A model generated the notes under the pieces. It saw only the letters and a list, made by a program, of their open reading frames with translations. It did no database searches and was not told the DNA's origin. Position numbers and translations under genes: made by a program. This document shows, in pieces, positions 52,161 to 61,659 of a stretch of 64,000 nucleotides of DNA. How positions within the stretch are numbered: the stretch's first letter is position 1; every line of letters starts with the position of its first letter. The DNA lies in assembly GCF_003115845.1 (NCBI RefSeq), contig NZ_KZ819027.1:236484-300483 (forward strand). Reading direction: 5' to 3'. Source of the stretch: Brenneria roseae subsp. roseae (GTDB taxonomy: Bacteria; Pseudomonadota; Gammaproteobacteria; Enterobacterales; Enterobacteriaceae).

Positions 52161-52216
52161 CATACGGATGCGTATGTATTGCCTATTTTCTTGAAAATGT
52201 CAATACGCTAACGTAT
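52161..52216. promoter_or_regulatory. Twin palindromic operators between the TetR gene and the membrane-protein operon
   Basis: Operator 1 CATACG-GATG-CGTATG (52161-52176) and operator 2 ATACG-CTAA-CGTAT (52203-52216) share the same arms and are 41 bases apart centre to centre, close to four helix turns. On the minus strand a perfect -35 TTGACA (52203-52198) lies between them, and the -10 expected 17-18 bases on falls on operator 1. TetR binding would block the membrane-protein promoter; operator 2 also overlaps the first TetR start codon. Confidence 0.75.
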
Positions 52217-52805
52217 GGTTGCGGACATGACGCAAAAAAAGAAAAACAGACTGTCGCGTGAGGATTGGATATTGTCCGGCTTTCGCGCGCTTTCCCGGGC
52301 CGGTTCGTCTGCGCTCAAAGCCGAGGCGTTGGCACGTGAACTTAAAACAACCAAGGGGTCGTTTTACTGGCATTTCAAAGATGTCGCTGACTTTGAAGCG
52401 GCCATGCTGGCCTATTGGAGATTACGGGCGAACGAAGGGGTGATTGCTGCGGTGGAACAGGCAAAAGCATCCCCACAGGAAGATCTGCGGACGCTCGTAC
52501 GCATCATTACCGACCTGCGTGATGAGAGCAATGGAGGATTACGCTCCGAAAGCGCCATCAGACAATGGGCGGTCACCAACCATTGCGTCGCTGAGGCCCT
52601 ACTCGAGGTCGACGCTGCAAGACTGGATTATCTGACCAAACAATTTGTGCGCGCCGGTTTTTCCGACGAGCGTGCGACCTTGTTCGGGCAGGCTATGTAT
52701 GCGGCAGTGATCGGGTTTGAGTATCTGGAACTACAACAGCTTGCAACTACGCAAACAGGATTAACCGGATTATTGGACGCGCTGCTCCTGACGGACAGCG
52801 CGTGA
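52215..52805 (+). CDS. TetR-family transcriptional regulator
   Basis: A 192-196-residue regulator: N-terminal helix-turn-helix (about 15-60: ALKAEALARELKTTKGSFYWHFKD) and a C-terminal ligand domain. The start is either ATG 52215, which overlaps operator 2, or ATG 52227 (MTQKKKNRLS); neither has a strong ribosome site. It is divergent from the two membrane-protein genes and shares with them the twin operators, so it likely represses them and itself. Inducer unknown. Confidence 0.85.
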   Translation: MVADMTQKKKNRLSREDWILSGFRALSRAGSSALKAEALARELKTTKGSFYWHFKDVADFEAAMLAYWRLRANEGVIAAVEQAKASPQEDLRTLVRIITDLRDESNGGLRSESAIRQWAVTNHCVAEALLEVDAARLDYLTKQFVRAGFSDERATLFGQAMYAAVIGFEYLELQQLATTQTGLTGLLDALLLTDSA

Positions 52806-52905
52806 AGGCCGACAATGATTAATCTTGAACTCATCGACAGGGAAGAGAGAAAAACAAAGGGAATTTTCTATCACCCTCCTTACTCCAGCTTATTATAGGG
52901 AAAAA

Positions 52906-53148
52906 ATGGATACACGTTTCATGCAAGCGCATAGGGAAGCCCGTTGGGCTTTTTTCCTGACGCTGGCCTACCTGTTCGCCTGGATTCTGGCGGCTTACCT
53001 GCCCGACAGCGCACAGGGCATCACGGGGCTGCCCCACTGGTTTGAAATGGCATGCCTGCTGCTGCCACTTATTTTTACGCTATTGTGCTGGCTGATGGTG
53101 CGATTCATTTTCCGCGACATCTCCCTGGAGAATGACGATGCAAAATGA
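52906..53148 (+). CDS. yhdT: Small membrane protein YhdT (DUF997)
   Basis: An 80-residue protein with two membrane segments (about 13-33 and 47-67) and conserved MDTRFMQAHREARWAF start and [12 protein letters not shown] end. Function unknown, but it nearly always precedes panF and overlaps it (11 bases here). The start at 52906 follows an ATAGGGA site. Confidence 0.94.
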   Translation: MDTRFMQAHREARWAFFLTLAYLFAWILAAYLPDSAQGITGLPHWFEMACLLLPLIFTLLCWLMVRFIFRDISLENDDAK

Positions 53149-54589
53149 AGTGCTTTTACCATTGCTAGGCTATCTGCTGCTGGTTTTCGGGCTCTCGGTA
53201 TACGCTTACCGCCGTCGCCAGGCCGGTAACTTTCTCAATGAGTATTTCCTCGGCGGGCGTTCAATGGGCGGTTTTGTCCTGGCAATGACGCTTATCGGCA
53301 CCTATGTCAGCGCCAGCTCGTTTATTGGCGGGCCGGGCGCAGCCTATAAGTATGGGTTGGGCTGGGTACTGCTCTCAATGATTCAGTTGCCCACGATGCT
53401 GTTGTCACTGGGCATTCTGGGGAAAAAATTCGCCATTCTGGCCAGACGTTACAATGCCATCACGCTCAATGACATGCTGTATGCCCGCTACGGCAGCCGC
53501 CTGCTGGTATGGTTCGCCAGCCTCAGCCTGCTCGTCGCTTTTATCGGCGCCATGGCGGTACAATTCATTGGCGGCGCACGCCTGCTGGAGACCGCCGCCA
53601 ATATTCCCTACGATATCGGCCTGTTGATTTTTGGCGTCACTATCGCCCTGTACACCGCTTTTGGCGGCTTTCGCGCCAGCGTACTAAACGATGCCATGCA
53701 GGGCATCGTCATGCTGTTAGGCACGGTGATACTGCTGGTGGGCGTTATCCATGCCGCAGGCGGCTTACACAGCGCCGTGGATAAGCTACAGCAAATCGAT
53801 CCCGCGCTGGTGACGCCGCAGGGCAGCGATCAGATCCTGTCCATGCCTTTTATGGCGTCGTTCTGGGTGCTGGTCTGCTTCGGGGTGATCGGTCTGCCCA
53901 ATACGGCCGTGCGCTGTATCTCCTACCGTGACAGTAAGGCGCTGCATCGGGGAATTATTATCGGTACCATCGTGATCGGTATTCTCATGCTGGGTATGCA
54001 TTTGGCCGGCGCACTGGGCCGGGCCGTCATGCCAGATCTGACCATTCCCGATCGGGTGCTGCCAGCCCTGATGGTGACCGTCTTGCCTCCTCTGGCGGCA
54101 GGCATCTTTCTCGCCGCGCCAATGGCGGCTATCATGTCCAACATAAATGCGCATCTGCTTCAGGCCGCGGCCACAATCATCAAAGACCTCTATCTCAATG
54201 TACGACCACGGCAGGCACACAATGAGCGGCACATCAAGCGCCTTTCCAGCATGACGACGCTGTTGCTGGGATTACTCGTACTGGTCGCATCCTGGCGACC
54301 ACCGGAAATGATCATCTGGCTCAATCTGCTGGCGTTTGGCGGTCTGGAAGCCGTGTTCCTGTGGCCGCTGGTACTGGGTCTTTACTGGGAACGTGCCAAT
54401 GCCGCAGGTGCGCTGAGCGCCATGTTCAGCGGCGCCATTTGCTATACCTTACTGGCCAGCTTCAATCTCCAACTGGCCGGTTTTCACCCCATTGTGCCAT
54501 CGCTGCTGCTGAGCCTGATGGCGTTTATGGTTGGCAACCGGTTCGGTCATCAGGCCCCTCAACCGGTTGCCGCTTCAACTTCACTTTAA
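53138..54589 (+). CDS. panF: Sodium/pantothenate symporter PanF
   Basis: A 483-residue sodium:solute symporter (SSSF) with about 12-13 membrane helices that takes up pantothenate, the precursor of coenzyme A. Family motifs: [35 protein letters not shown] and the SSS signature [16 protein letters not shown]. The ATG at 53138 is seven bases from a GGAG site; ATG 53132 is a poorer alternative. Confidence 0.96.
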   Translation: MQNEVLLPLLGYLLLVFGLSVYAYRRRQAGNFLNEYFLGGRSMGGFVLAMTLIGTYVSASSFIGGPGAAYKYGLGWVLLSMIQLPTMLLSLGILGKKFAILARRYNAITLNDMLYARYGSRLLVWFASLSLLVAFIGAMAVQFIGGARLLETAANIPYDIGLLIFGVTIALYTAFGGFRASVLNDAMQGIVMLLGTVILLVGVIHAAGGLHSAVDKLQQIDPALVTPQGSDQILSMPFMASFWVLVCFGVIGLPNTAVRCISYRDSKALHRGIIIGTIVIGILMLGMHLAGALGRAVMPDLTIPDRVLPALMVTVLPPLAAGIFLAAPMAAIMSNINAHLLQAAATIIKDLYLNVRPRQAHNERHIKRLSSMTTLLLGLLVLVASWRPPEMIIWLNLLAFGGLEAVFLWPLVLGLYWERANAAGALSAMFSGAICYTLLASFNLQLAGFHPIVPSLLLSLMAFMVGNRFGHQAPQPVAASTSL

Positions 54590-54606
54590 ATGTAATAGAG
54601 ACTGCC

Positions 54607-55488
54607 ATGCCGTGGATTCAACTGAAAATTAATACCTCTGGTAGCCATGCGGAACAACTGGGTGATGCGCTAATCGAGAGCGGTGCGGTATCCGTTACGT
54701 TTCAGGATACTCACGATACGCCGGTGTTTGAGCCACTGCCCGGGGAAACCCGTTTATGGGGTGATACCGATGTCATTGGCTTATATGACGCGGAAACCGA
54801 GATGGTCGATATTGTCGCCACGCTGGAACAGGAACCGTTGCTGGGCGTCGGTTTTAAACACAAAATCGAGCAGTTAGAAGACAAAGACTGGGAACGAGAA
54901 TGGATGGACAATTTCCATCCGATGCGTTTCGGCGAGCGTTTATGGATTTGCCCAAGCTGGCGCGACATCCCCGATCAAACCGCCGTCAATGTTATGCTCG
55001 ATCCCGGACTGGCTTTTGGCACCGGGACGCATCCGACAACCGCACTGTGTTTGCAATGGCTGGATGGACTGGACCTACAGGGTAAAACCATTATCGATTT
55101 CGGCTGTGGCTCTGGCATTCTGGCGATCGCCGCGCTGAAACTGGGCGCTTCCCGTGCTATCGGCATTGATATCGACCCCCAGGCGATTCAGGCAAGCCGT
55201 GATAACGCGCAACGAAATAACGTCTCTGACCGCCTTGAACTCTACCTGCCGAAAGACCAGCCCGCTAACTTGTCGGCAGATGTTGTCGTGGCCAATATTC
55301 TGGCCGGCCCCCTGCGTGAACTGGCGCCGCTTATCAGTGACCTGCCTAAATCTGGTGGCTATCTCGGCCTGTCGGGCGTCCTGGCCACACAAGCCGAGGG
55401 CGTGGCAGAAGCCTACGAAGAGAAATTCACCCTCGATCCTGTCGCCGAACGTGAAGAGTGGTGTCGTATTACGGGCCGGCGCAAATAA
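54607..55488 (+). CDS. prmA: Ribosomal protein L11 methyltransferase PrmA
   Basis: A 293-residue SAM-dependent enzyme that trimethylates three sites on ribosomal protein L11. An N-terminal substrate-recognition domain (1-55) precedes the methyltransferase: [18 protein letters not shown] (SAM site), [15 protein letters not shown] and [14 protein letters not shown] 54607 gives MPWIQLKI as in E. coli; the longer frame lies within panF. Confidence 0.97.
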   Translation: MPWIQLKINTSGSHAEQLGDALIESGAVSVTFQDTHDTPVFEPLPGETRLWGDTDVIGLYDAETEMVDIVATLEQEPLLGVGFKHKIEQLEDKDWEREWMDNFHPMRFGERLWICPSWRDIPDQTAVNVMLDPGLAFGTGTHPTTALCLQWLDGLDLQGKTIIDFGCGSGILAIAALKLGASRAIGIDIDPQAIQASRDNAQRNNVSDRLELYLPKDQPANLSADVVVANILAGPLRELAPLISDLPKSGGYLGLSGVLATQAEGVAEAYEEKFTLDPVAEREEWCRITGRRK

Positions 55489-55502
55489 TCCCGCAGACCG
55501 GC

Positions 55503-55532
55503 AATCCACTGTAACTGGCGTTACAGTGGATT
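55503..55532 (+). terminator. Perfect 13-bp stem-loop after prmA
   Basis: AATCCACTGTAAC (55503-55515) and GTTACAGTGGATT (55520-55532) pair without mismatch around TGGC, 15 bases after prmA. No T tract follows. Could be the prmA terminator or a cruciform/protein site. Confidence 0.6.
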
Positions 55533-55860
55533 CTGTGCCCGCCTGATTATCGGCTTTTTACCCTGTCATAGCCTGTTGTCGGCTCAGTTTGCGATGACAG
55601 CCAGTAAATCGGATAAGATTTACCGTGGTTTTTTTGCAGCCTCATCAAAGGATTGCTCTGGAAAATCCGACTTCAGATGATGAATGCCGGCTAAAAATGG
55701 CACCGTGCGCAGATAAAATTCTGTTGCCAGAGGAATATTTTTTAGAGCAAAAAACAAGCATAATCATTCAACTTATTGTTAAATATATATAATATTTTCC
55801 TATAACTTCACAAACTGCATTTTCATTGATCGATAGCGGCAAATTGGTCAAAGTTTGGCC

Positions 55861-55897
55861 TTTCATCTGACGTAAAAAATGCGTAATATACGCGCCC
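55861..55897 (+). promoter_or_regulatory. dusB-fis operon promoter
   Basis: -35 TTTCAT (55861-55866) and -10 TAATAT (55884-55889) are 17 bases apart, followed by a GC-rich discriminator (ACGCGCCC) and a probable C start. The layout and sequence match the well-known growth-rate and stringently controlled E. coli fis promoter. Confidence 0.8.
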
Positions 55898-55927
55898 TTG
55901 CAGACACAGTATGGTCACTCTTTGTCT

Positions 55928-56893
55928 ATGCGCATTGGACAATTTCAGCTTACCAATCGCCTGGTAGCAGCCCCGATGGCGGGTATTAGCGATCGCCCGT
56001 TCAGAGCACTCTGCCATGCAATGGGCGCTGGAATGACCGTGTCTGAAATGCTCTCTTCCAATCCGGAAGTGTGGCGTTCAGATAAGTCACGTTTGCGCAT
56101 GGTACATAGCGATGAACCGGGTATCCGAGCCGTGCAGATTGCGGGTTGTGATCCGGATGAAATGGCTGTGGCCGCCAGAATCAATACTGATTTCGGCGCA
56201 CAGATCATCGACATCAATATGGGCTGTCCGGCAAAGAAGGTGAACCGCAAGATGGCAGGATCTGCATTATTGCAGTATCCGGATTTGGTTAAACAGATCC
56301 TCTCAGCGGTAGTGAAAGCGGTAGACGTACCGGTGACGCTGAAAATCCGTACCGGCTGGGCGCCAGAGCACCGTAACTGCGTAGAGATTGCCAGATTGGC
56401 CGAAGATTGTGGTATCCAGGCCCTGACCGTTCATGGACGCACCCGTGCGTGCCTGTTCAATGGTTCGGCGGAATACGACAGTATTCGGACAGTTAAGCAG
56501 GCCGTTTCCATTCCCATCATTGCGAATGGCGACATTACTGACCCGCATAAAGCCAGAGCGGTTCTTGATTACACTGGGGCTGATGCCCTGATGATAGGAC
56601 GAGCCGCTCAGGGAAGACCCTGGATCTTTCGGGAAATCCAGCATTATCTGGACACAGGGGAGTTGCTGGCACCGATGCCGTTGGCAGAGGTTAAGCGCTT
56701 GTTGATCGAGCATATACGGGAATTGCACGACTTTTATGGTCCAGGCAAGGGATTTCGTATTGCTCGTAAGCACGTATCCTGGTATCTCCAGGAGCACGCT
56801 CCAAACGACCAGTTTAGGCGCACGTTCAACGCCATTGAGGATGCCGGCGAGCAGCTGGAGGCGTTGAAGGCATATTTTGAAAATCTTGCGTAA
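55928..56893 (+). CDS. dusB: tRNA-dihydrouridine synthase B
   Basis: A 321-residue FMN enzyme that reduces uridine 17 in tRNA D-loops. TIM-barrel motif [13 protein letters not shown] (FMN), catalytic C100 in [10 protein letters not shown], and [16 protein letters not shown]. The ATG at 55928 gives the E. coli start MRIGQF; it has no obvious ribosome site, as in E. coli. Co-transcribed with fis. Confidence 0.97.
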   Translation: MRIGQFQLTNRLVAAPMAGISDRPFRALCHAMGAGMTVSEMLSSNPEVWRSDKSRLRMVHSDEPGIRAVQIAGCDPDEMAVAARINTDFGAQIIDINMGCPAKKVNRKMAGSALLQYPDLVKQILSAVVKAVDVPVTLKIRTGWAPEHRNCVEIARLAEDCGIQALTVHGRTRACLFNGSAEYDSIRTVKQAVSIPIIANGDITDPHKARAVLDYTGADALMIGRAAQGRPWIFREIQHYLDTGELLAPMPLAEVKRLLIEHIRELHDFYGPGKGFRIARKHVSWYLQEHAPNDQFRRTFNAIEDAGEQLEALKAYFENLA

Positions 56894-56916
56894 ACAGAAA
56901 AAGAGCTGACAGAACT

Positions 56917-57213
56917 ATGTTCGAACAACGCGTGAATTCTGACGTACTGACCGTTTCCACCGTAAACTCTCAGGCTCAGGTAACCCAAAAACCCCTGCGC
57001 GACTCGGTTAAACAGGCACTGAAGAACTATTTTGCTCAACTGAACGGTCAGGACGTTAATGACCTGTATGAGTTGGTATTGGCTGAAGTTGAACAGCCGC
57101 TGTTGGACATGGTGATGCAATACACCCGCGGCAACCAAACCCGCGCAGCGCTGATGATGGGTATCAACCGCGGCACCCTGCGTAAGAAACTGAAAAAATA
57201 CGGCATGAACTGA
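56917..57213 (+). CDS. fis: DNA-binding protein Fis
   Basis: The 98-residue nucleoid protein and transcription factor, abundant in early growth. Flexible N-terminal beta-hairpin arms, helices A-B for dimerisation ([21 protein letters not shown]), and the C-terminal helix-turn-helix ([24 protein letters not shown]). Nearly identical to E. coli Fis. 23 bases after dusB. Confidence 0.98.
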   Translation: MFEQRVNSDVLTVSTVNSQAQVTQKPLRDSVKQALKNYFAQLNGQDVNDLYELVLAEVEQPLLDMVMQYTRGNQTRAALMMGINRGTLRKKLKKYGMN

Positions 57214-57234
57214 TACTAATCGGTTAACTGTTTG

Positions 57235-57273
57235 AAAAAAGGCGCTTCCACCTCTTTGGTTAAGCGCCTTTTT
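57235..57273 (+). terminator. Terminator after fis
   Basis: AAAAAAGGCGCTT (57235-57247) pairs with AAGCGCCTTTTT (57262-57273), T5 end, 22 bases past fis. Confidence 0.9.
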
Positions 57274-57508
57274 CTTGTGCCTGACAGATTGTTGCCACCT
57301 TAATCACCTCCACTCTCACTTTCAGCCGCACCGCGCTTTTCTCTGGTTAATCCACCGCGAAATCATGGTCAAAACAGCGGATGAAAACTATATTCATTGT
57401 TGATATAAACCATCGCTTTATATGATTAGCAAAACAATATGACATAACGTAGATTCGCTTGGTTTAACGCTAATAACGGCAGATTGCCGTCCTGATGAGG
57501 TTTCCGTA

Positions 57509-58279
57509 ATGAAGAAAATCAGTTTTGCTTTACTGGCTGGCGCATTGTTCGCAACCAGTGCATTCGCTCAGGCACAAGATGACCTCAGCGCTATCAAATC
57601 TGCGGGTGTCATTAAAATCGGAACAGAGGGCACCTACGCGCCTTATACCTATCATGACAAATCAGGTGAACTGGTTGGTTTTGATGTGGAAATTGGCCGC
57701 GCCGTCGCTGAAAAACTGGGCGTCAAAGCCCAGTTTATTGAAGGCCGCTGGGATGGCCTGATTGCCGGTATCGATGCCAAACGCTATGACGCCGTGATTA
57801 ACCAAGTCGGCGTGACCAAAGAGCGTCAGGCCAAATACGACTTCTCTAAGCCGTATATTGATTCAAAAGCCGTCTTGATTACCCGTGGTGACAATACTTC
57901 TATCAAGGATTTCAGCGATCTGAAAGGGAAGAAGTCCGCGCAAAGTCTGACCAGTAATTACGCCAAGCTGGCAACCAGTCACGGTGCGGAAATTGTCCCG
58001 ACAGATGGCTTTAACCAGTCACTGGATCTGGTACTCAGCGGTCGTGCCGACGCCACGTTAAACGATAATCTGTCCTTCCTCGATTTCAAAAAACAAAAGC
58101 CGGACGCCAATGTTAAAATCATTGCGACCTCCCCTACCGGCGAGCCCTCTGCTATTTTGGTCCGCAAAAACCAGCCACAGTTGGTCGATGCGTTGAATAA
58201 AGCATTGGATGAAATTAAAGCGGATGGCACCTATAAAACGATAGCTGTGCGATACTTCGGGCAGGATGTATCTCAATAA
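57509..58279 (+). CDS. Polar amino-acid ABC transporter substrate-binding protein
   Basis: A 256-residue SBP_bac_3 protein with a signal peptide (MKKISFALLAGALFATSAFAQA, cut near AFA-QAQ), then the two-lobe fold: VIKIGTEGTYAPYTYHDKSG, LVGFDVEIGRAVAEKLGV, YDAVINQVGVTKERQAKYDFS. It recalls the cystine/cysteine-binding FliY (TcyJ) group, but substrate is unproven. The next gene encodes its permease; no ATPase gene follows. Confidence 0.88.
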   Translation: MKKISFALLAGALFATSAFAQAQDDLSAIKSAGVIKIGTEGTYAPYTYHDKSGELVGFDVEIGRAVAEKLGVKAQFIEGRWDGLIAGIDAKRYDAVINQVGVTKERQAKYDFSKPYIDSKAVLITRGDNTSIKDFSDLKGKKSAQSLTSNYAKLATSHGAEIVPTDGFNQSLDLVLSGRADATLNDNLSFLDFKKQKPDANVKIIATSPTGEPSAILVRKNQPQLVDALNKALDEIKADGTYKTIAVRYFGQDVSQ

Positions 58280-58305
58280 TCGCATTGTTATCGGAGTTAT
58301 TTTTC

Positions 58306-58971
58306 ATGCCGCCTTGGCTACAACTTATGGCAGACTCCTTTTGGAGTCTGCTGTCTGCGGGACTTAAATTCACCGTTCCCCTCGCCATTCTTTCCTTTAT
58401 ATTTGGATTGGCCGTTGGCGTGACCGTTGCGTTGATTCGTCTCTATGGTCCAAAACCGTTGAAGTGGCTGGGTGACTTCTACGTTTGGGTTATCCGTGGA
58501 ACACCGCTGTTGGTGCAGCTTTTCCTCATCTTTTATGGGCTTCCCAGCGCCGGTATCACGCTTGATGCATTTCCCGCTGCATTAATCGGCTTTACTATCA
58601 GCGTCGGCGCCTACAGCTCTGAAATCGTCCGGGGAGCCATCCTGTCGGTTCCCAAGGGCCAATGGAGCGCCGCTTACTCTCTTGGCATGAATGGCACACA
58701 GGCAATCCGCTGGGTCATCTTTCCGCAATCCGTTTTTGTATCGTTGCCGCCTTTATCCAATACGTTTATCTCGTTAATTAAAGACACATCGCTGGCCGCC
58801 GTCATTACCGTTCCAGAAATGTTCCTGTCCGCACAGCGGATTGTTTCCGTCACCTACGAGCCGTTGATTCTCTACATCGAAGCCGCCTTGATTTACCTGA
58901 TGTTCAGCACCGTGCTCAGTCAGTTACAGGTGAAGCTGGAGAAATATTACCAGCGTCATATTGTGCATTGA
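58306..58971 (+). CDS. Polar amino-acid ABC transporter permease
   Basis: A 221-residue HisM/GlnP-type permease of five membrane helices. RGTPLLVQLFLIFYGLPSAG and the EAA coupling loop (EIVRGAILSVPKGQWSAAYSLGM in part) are typical. The ATG at 58306 has a CGGAG site and starts MPPWLQL; the TTG-initiated longer frame is rejected. 26 bases after the binding-protein gene; no ATPase gene here. Confidence 0.9.
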   Translation: MPPWLQLMADSFWSLLSAGLKFTVPLAILSFIFGLAVGVTVALIRLYGPKPLKWLGDFYVWVIRGTPLLVQLFLIFYGLPSAGITLDAFPAALIGFTISVGAYSSEIVRGAILSVPKGQWSAAYSLGMNGTQAIRWVIFPQSVFVSLPPLSNTFISLIKDTSLAAVITVPEMFLSAQRIVSVTYEPLILYIEAALIYLMFSTVLSQLQVKLEKYYQRHIVH

Positions 58972-59377
58972 TTTTCTGTTCGCCAGCCTGTGCTGATGTT
59001 CTGGCTGGCCTATCCCAATCTTCAATATCCTGAAGACAATCCTTTTTTCTTGCGGCGCTGAAAGGTATCACACCGCCTTTAGCTATCGCTTTCCTCAACG
59101 CCGCTGCGAATCAATAGTTCCCAAACCATCAGTTTTTGCGCACTAAAACAGGGCAAGGTAACTACCTTGCATTTATTCTGGTGCATCAATATTTCCTGAA
59201 CATTGCTCCTCAAAACAGATTATTTATAACATTTACATTAATTATCAAATAGATAAATAGTTGGCATCTTGTTTGCTTAGCTCTTGCCACGGCGGTAAGC
59301 CGACTGACAGGAATGGTGCACCTAAAATTGTGCGCCGCAACACAACAGCATATAACTATCTAGCTACTAGGATGATT
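58972..59377. promoter_or_regulatory. aapJ upstream region
   Basis: A 406-base gap between the permease and aapJ. It contains a stem without T tract (GCCAGCC / GGCTGGC, 58982-58988 and 59003-59009) that may end the permease transcript, an NtrC-like half-site pair (TGCA-N10-TGCA, 59168-59185) and a sigma-54 promoter (59261-59278). Confidence 0.65.
59261..59278 (+). promoter_or_regulatory. Sigma-54-dependent promoter of aapJQMP
   Basis: TTGGCA-N6-TTTGCTT has the invariant GG (59263-59264) and GC (59275-59276) ten bases apart, matching the -24/-12 consensus. The start point would be about 59288, 90 bases before aapJ. In E. coli the homologous yhdWXYZ genes belong to the nitrogen (NtrC) regulon. 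Confidence 0.72.
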
Positions 59378-60403
59378 ATGAAAAAAGTGATTATTTCTAC
59401 TCTGGTTGCCGGCGCTTCATTATTTGCCGCGATTAATCAGGCTCATGCTGGCGCAACCCTGGATGCGATTCAGAAAAAAGGCTTCGTACAATGTGGTATC
59501 AGCGACGGGTTACCCGGCTTTTCTTACGCAGATGCCAGCGGCAAATACTCTGGTATTGATGTTGACGTATGCAAGGGTGTAGCAGCAGCGGTATTTGGCG
59601 ATGCAAATAAAGTAAAATATACCCCGCTGACCGCTAAAGAACGTTTTACCGCCCTGCAATCCGGTGAAGTCGATATCCTGTCTCGTAATACAACCTGGAC
59701 TTCTTCTCGCGATAGCGGCATGGGCATGCTCTTTACTGGCGTAACCTATTATGATGGCATCGGTTTTCTGACCCACAATAAAGCCGGGTTAACCAGTGCG
59801 AAAGAGCTGGATGGCGCAACCGTTTGCATCCAGGCTGGTACGGATACCGAACTGAACGTTGCTGATTATTTCAAAACACACAAAATGCAGTACACCCCGG
59901 TGACGTTCGACCGTTCTGACGAAAGCGCCAAAGCGTTGGAGTCCGGCCGCTGCGATACGCTGGCTTCTGACCAGTCTCAGTTGTATGCGCTGCGTATCAA
60001 ACTGAGCAATCCGAGCGAATTCATCGTATTACCAGAAGTGATCTCTAAAGAACCGCTGGGACCTGTTGTCCGCCGCGGTGATGAAGAATGGTTCTCTGTC
60101 GTTCGCTGGACGCTGTTTGCAATGTTGAACGCCGAAGAAATGGGCGTAACATCCCAGAACGTCGATCAACTGGCAGCAAAACCAACAACGCCAGATATGT
60201 CTCATCTGCTTGGCCACGAAGGCAACTACGGTAAAGATCTTAAATTACCTAATGATTGGGCTTTCAAAATCATCAAACAAGTCGGCAACTACGGTGAAAT
60301 CTTCGAACGCAACGTCGGTATGGGCAGCGAGTTGAAAATCAAACGCGGTCTGAACGAGCTGTGGAATAATGGCGGGATCCAGTACGCGCCAGCCGTACGC
60401 TAA
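59378..60403 (+). CDS. aapJ: General L-amino acid ABC transporter substrate-binding protein AapJ (YhdW)
   Basis: A 341-residue periplasmic binding protein. The signal peptide MKKVIISTLVAGASLFAAINQAHA is cut before GATLDAIQ. The binding core shows CGISDGLPGFSYADASG, NTTWTSSRDSGMGM and GRCDTLASDQSQLYALR. It collects many L-amino acids in the Rhizobium prototype. ATG at 59378 (AGGA site) matches the E. coli YhdW start. Confidence 0.95.
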   Translation: MKKVIISTLVAGASLFAAINQAHAGATLDAIQKKGFVQCGISDGLPGFSYADASGKYSGIDVDVCKGVAAAVFGDANKVKYTPLTAKERFTALQSGEVDILSRNTTWTSSRDSGMGMLFTGVTYYDGIGFLTHNKAGLTSAKELDGATVCIQAGTDTELNVADYFKTHKMQYTPVTFDRSDESAKALESGRCDTLASDQSQLYALRIKLSNPSEFIVLPEVISKEPLGPVVRRGDEEWFSVVRWTLFAMLNAEEMGVTSQNVDQLAAKPTTPDMSHLLGHEGNYGKDLKLPNDWAFKIIKQVGNYGEIFERNVGMGSELKIKRGLNELWNNGGIQYAPAVR

Positions 60404-60418
60404 TTACCTGCAGACACC

Positions 60419-60444
60419 GGGTGCAGCCACAACAGGTTGCACCC
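60419..60444 (+). terminator. Stem-loop between aapJ and aapQ
   Basis: GGGTGCAGCC (60419-60428) pairs with GGTTGCACCC (60435-60444), with one G-T pair, 16 bases after aapJ. No strong T tract. Such intercistronic hairpins after a binding-protein gene often protect its mRNA and let it be made in excess over the permeases. Confidence 0.6.
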
Positions 60445-60472
60445 TCTGTATCCCCGTTATTGAGGCTTCAAC

Positions 60473-61651
60473 ATGCTACAACGCCCAACCGTGAAAAGTG
60501 ATTTATCACTAACTAATCCAGCGGTGCGCGCCTGGCTGTATCAAATCATCGTTGTTATCGCCGTATTAGCTACCGCTGGTTACCTGTTACATAACACCGT
60601 TACTAACCTGGCCCAGAGGGGAATCACGTCCGGATTCGCCTTTTTAAACAACACCGCGGGCTTTGGCATTGTCCAGCATCTGATTGATTATCAACAGGGC
60701 GATACCTACGCACGCGTTTTTCTTGTCGGATTACTCAATACGCTGCTGGTGTCAGCCTTGTGTATTGTTTTCGCTTCTATCCTTGGTTTTATCATTGGAC
60801 TGGCACGCTTATCGGATAACTGGTTATTGCGGAAAATCTCCACCATCTACATTGAAATCTTCCGTAATATTCCGCCGCTATTGCAGATCTTTTTCTGGTA
60901 TTTTGCCGTACTGCGTAACTTACCTGGACCACGGCAATCCATTAACGCTTTTGATATCGCCTTTCTCAGCAACCGTGGTTTTTACCTGCCTTCCCCAGAA
61001 GCAGGGCCGGGAGCAATAGCATTTTGCCTTTCCGTTATGATTACGTTAGTCACTGCGATTGCTGTCTTTCGTGCCAATAAACGCTACCACACCCTAACGG
61101 GTCAGCAACGCAAGACATGGCCCGTCGTTTTGGGCGTATTGGCCATACTGCTCGTATTGAGTCACGTGGTTTTTGGACGAGCGATACATTGGGATATACC
61201 TGAATTAAAAGGGTTCAACTTCCGCGGCGGAATGGTATTAATTCCTGAACTGGCGGCTTTGACGCTGGCCCTTTCGGTTTATACCTCATCGTTTATTGCC
61301 GAAATCATTCGCTCGGGGATCCAATCCGTTTCTCATGGTCAACATGAGGCCGCACGCTCCCTAGGCCTGCCAAACCCGGTAACCTTACGCAAAGTTATCC
61401 TCCCACAGGCATTGCGTGTGATTATTCCTCCGTTAACCAGCCAGTATCTTAATATCGTCAAAAACTCTTCGTTGGCAGCCGCTATCGGTTATCCAGACAT
61501 GGTCTCGCTGTTCGCCGGATCGGTGCTGAACCAAACGGGTCAGGCAATCGAAACTATCGCTATTACGATGTCGGTCTACCTCATCATCAGCCTGCTGATA
61601 TCCCTGTTGATGAACATCTATAACCGCAAGATTGCTCTCGTTGAACGTTAA
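60473..61651 (+). CDS. aapQ: General L-amino acid ABC transporter permease AapQ (YhdX)
   Basis: A 392-residue permease, longer than HisM because of an inserted periplasmic/cytoplasmic region before the core. Eight or so membrane helices; core motifs EIFRNIPPLLQIFFWYF and the EAA loop GIQSVSHGQHEAARSLGL. Forms a heterodimer with AapM. Length matches E. coli YhdX (393). Confidence 0.94.
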   Translation: MLQRPTVKSDLSLTNPAVRAWLYQIIVVIAVLATAGYLLHNTVTNLAQRGITSGFAFLNNTAGFGIVQHLIDYQQGDTYARVFLVGLLNTLLVSALCIVFASILGFIIGLARLSDNWLLRKISTIYIEIFRNIPPLLQIFFWYFAVLRNLPGPRQSINAFDIAFLSNRGFYLPSPEAGPGAIAFCLSVMITLVTAIAVFRANKRYHTLTGQQRKTWPVVLGVLAILLVLSHVVFGRAIHWDIPELKGFNFRGGMVLIPELAALTLALSVYTSSFIAEIIRSGIQSVSHGQHEAARSLGLPNPVTLRKVILPQALRVIIPPLTSQYLNIVKNSSLAAAIGYPDMVSLFAGSVLNQTGQAIETIAITMSVYLIISLLISLLMNIYNRKIALVER

Positions 61652-61659
61652 GAGGACTC

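Larger units (their letters stand above)
55489..55927. promoter_or_regulatory. prmA-dusB gap with dusB-fis promoter
   Basis: This 439-base gap has a 13-bp hairpin (55503-55532), an AT-rich stretch (55700-55860) of the kind that binds Fis and IHF, and the dusB-fis promoter at its right end. Confidence 0.65.
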
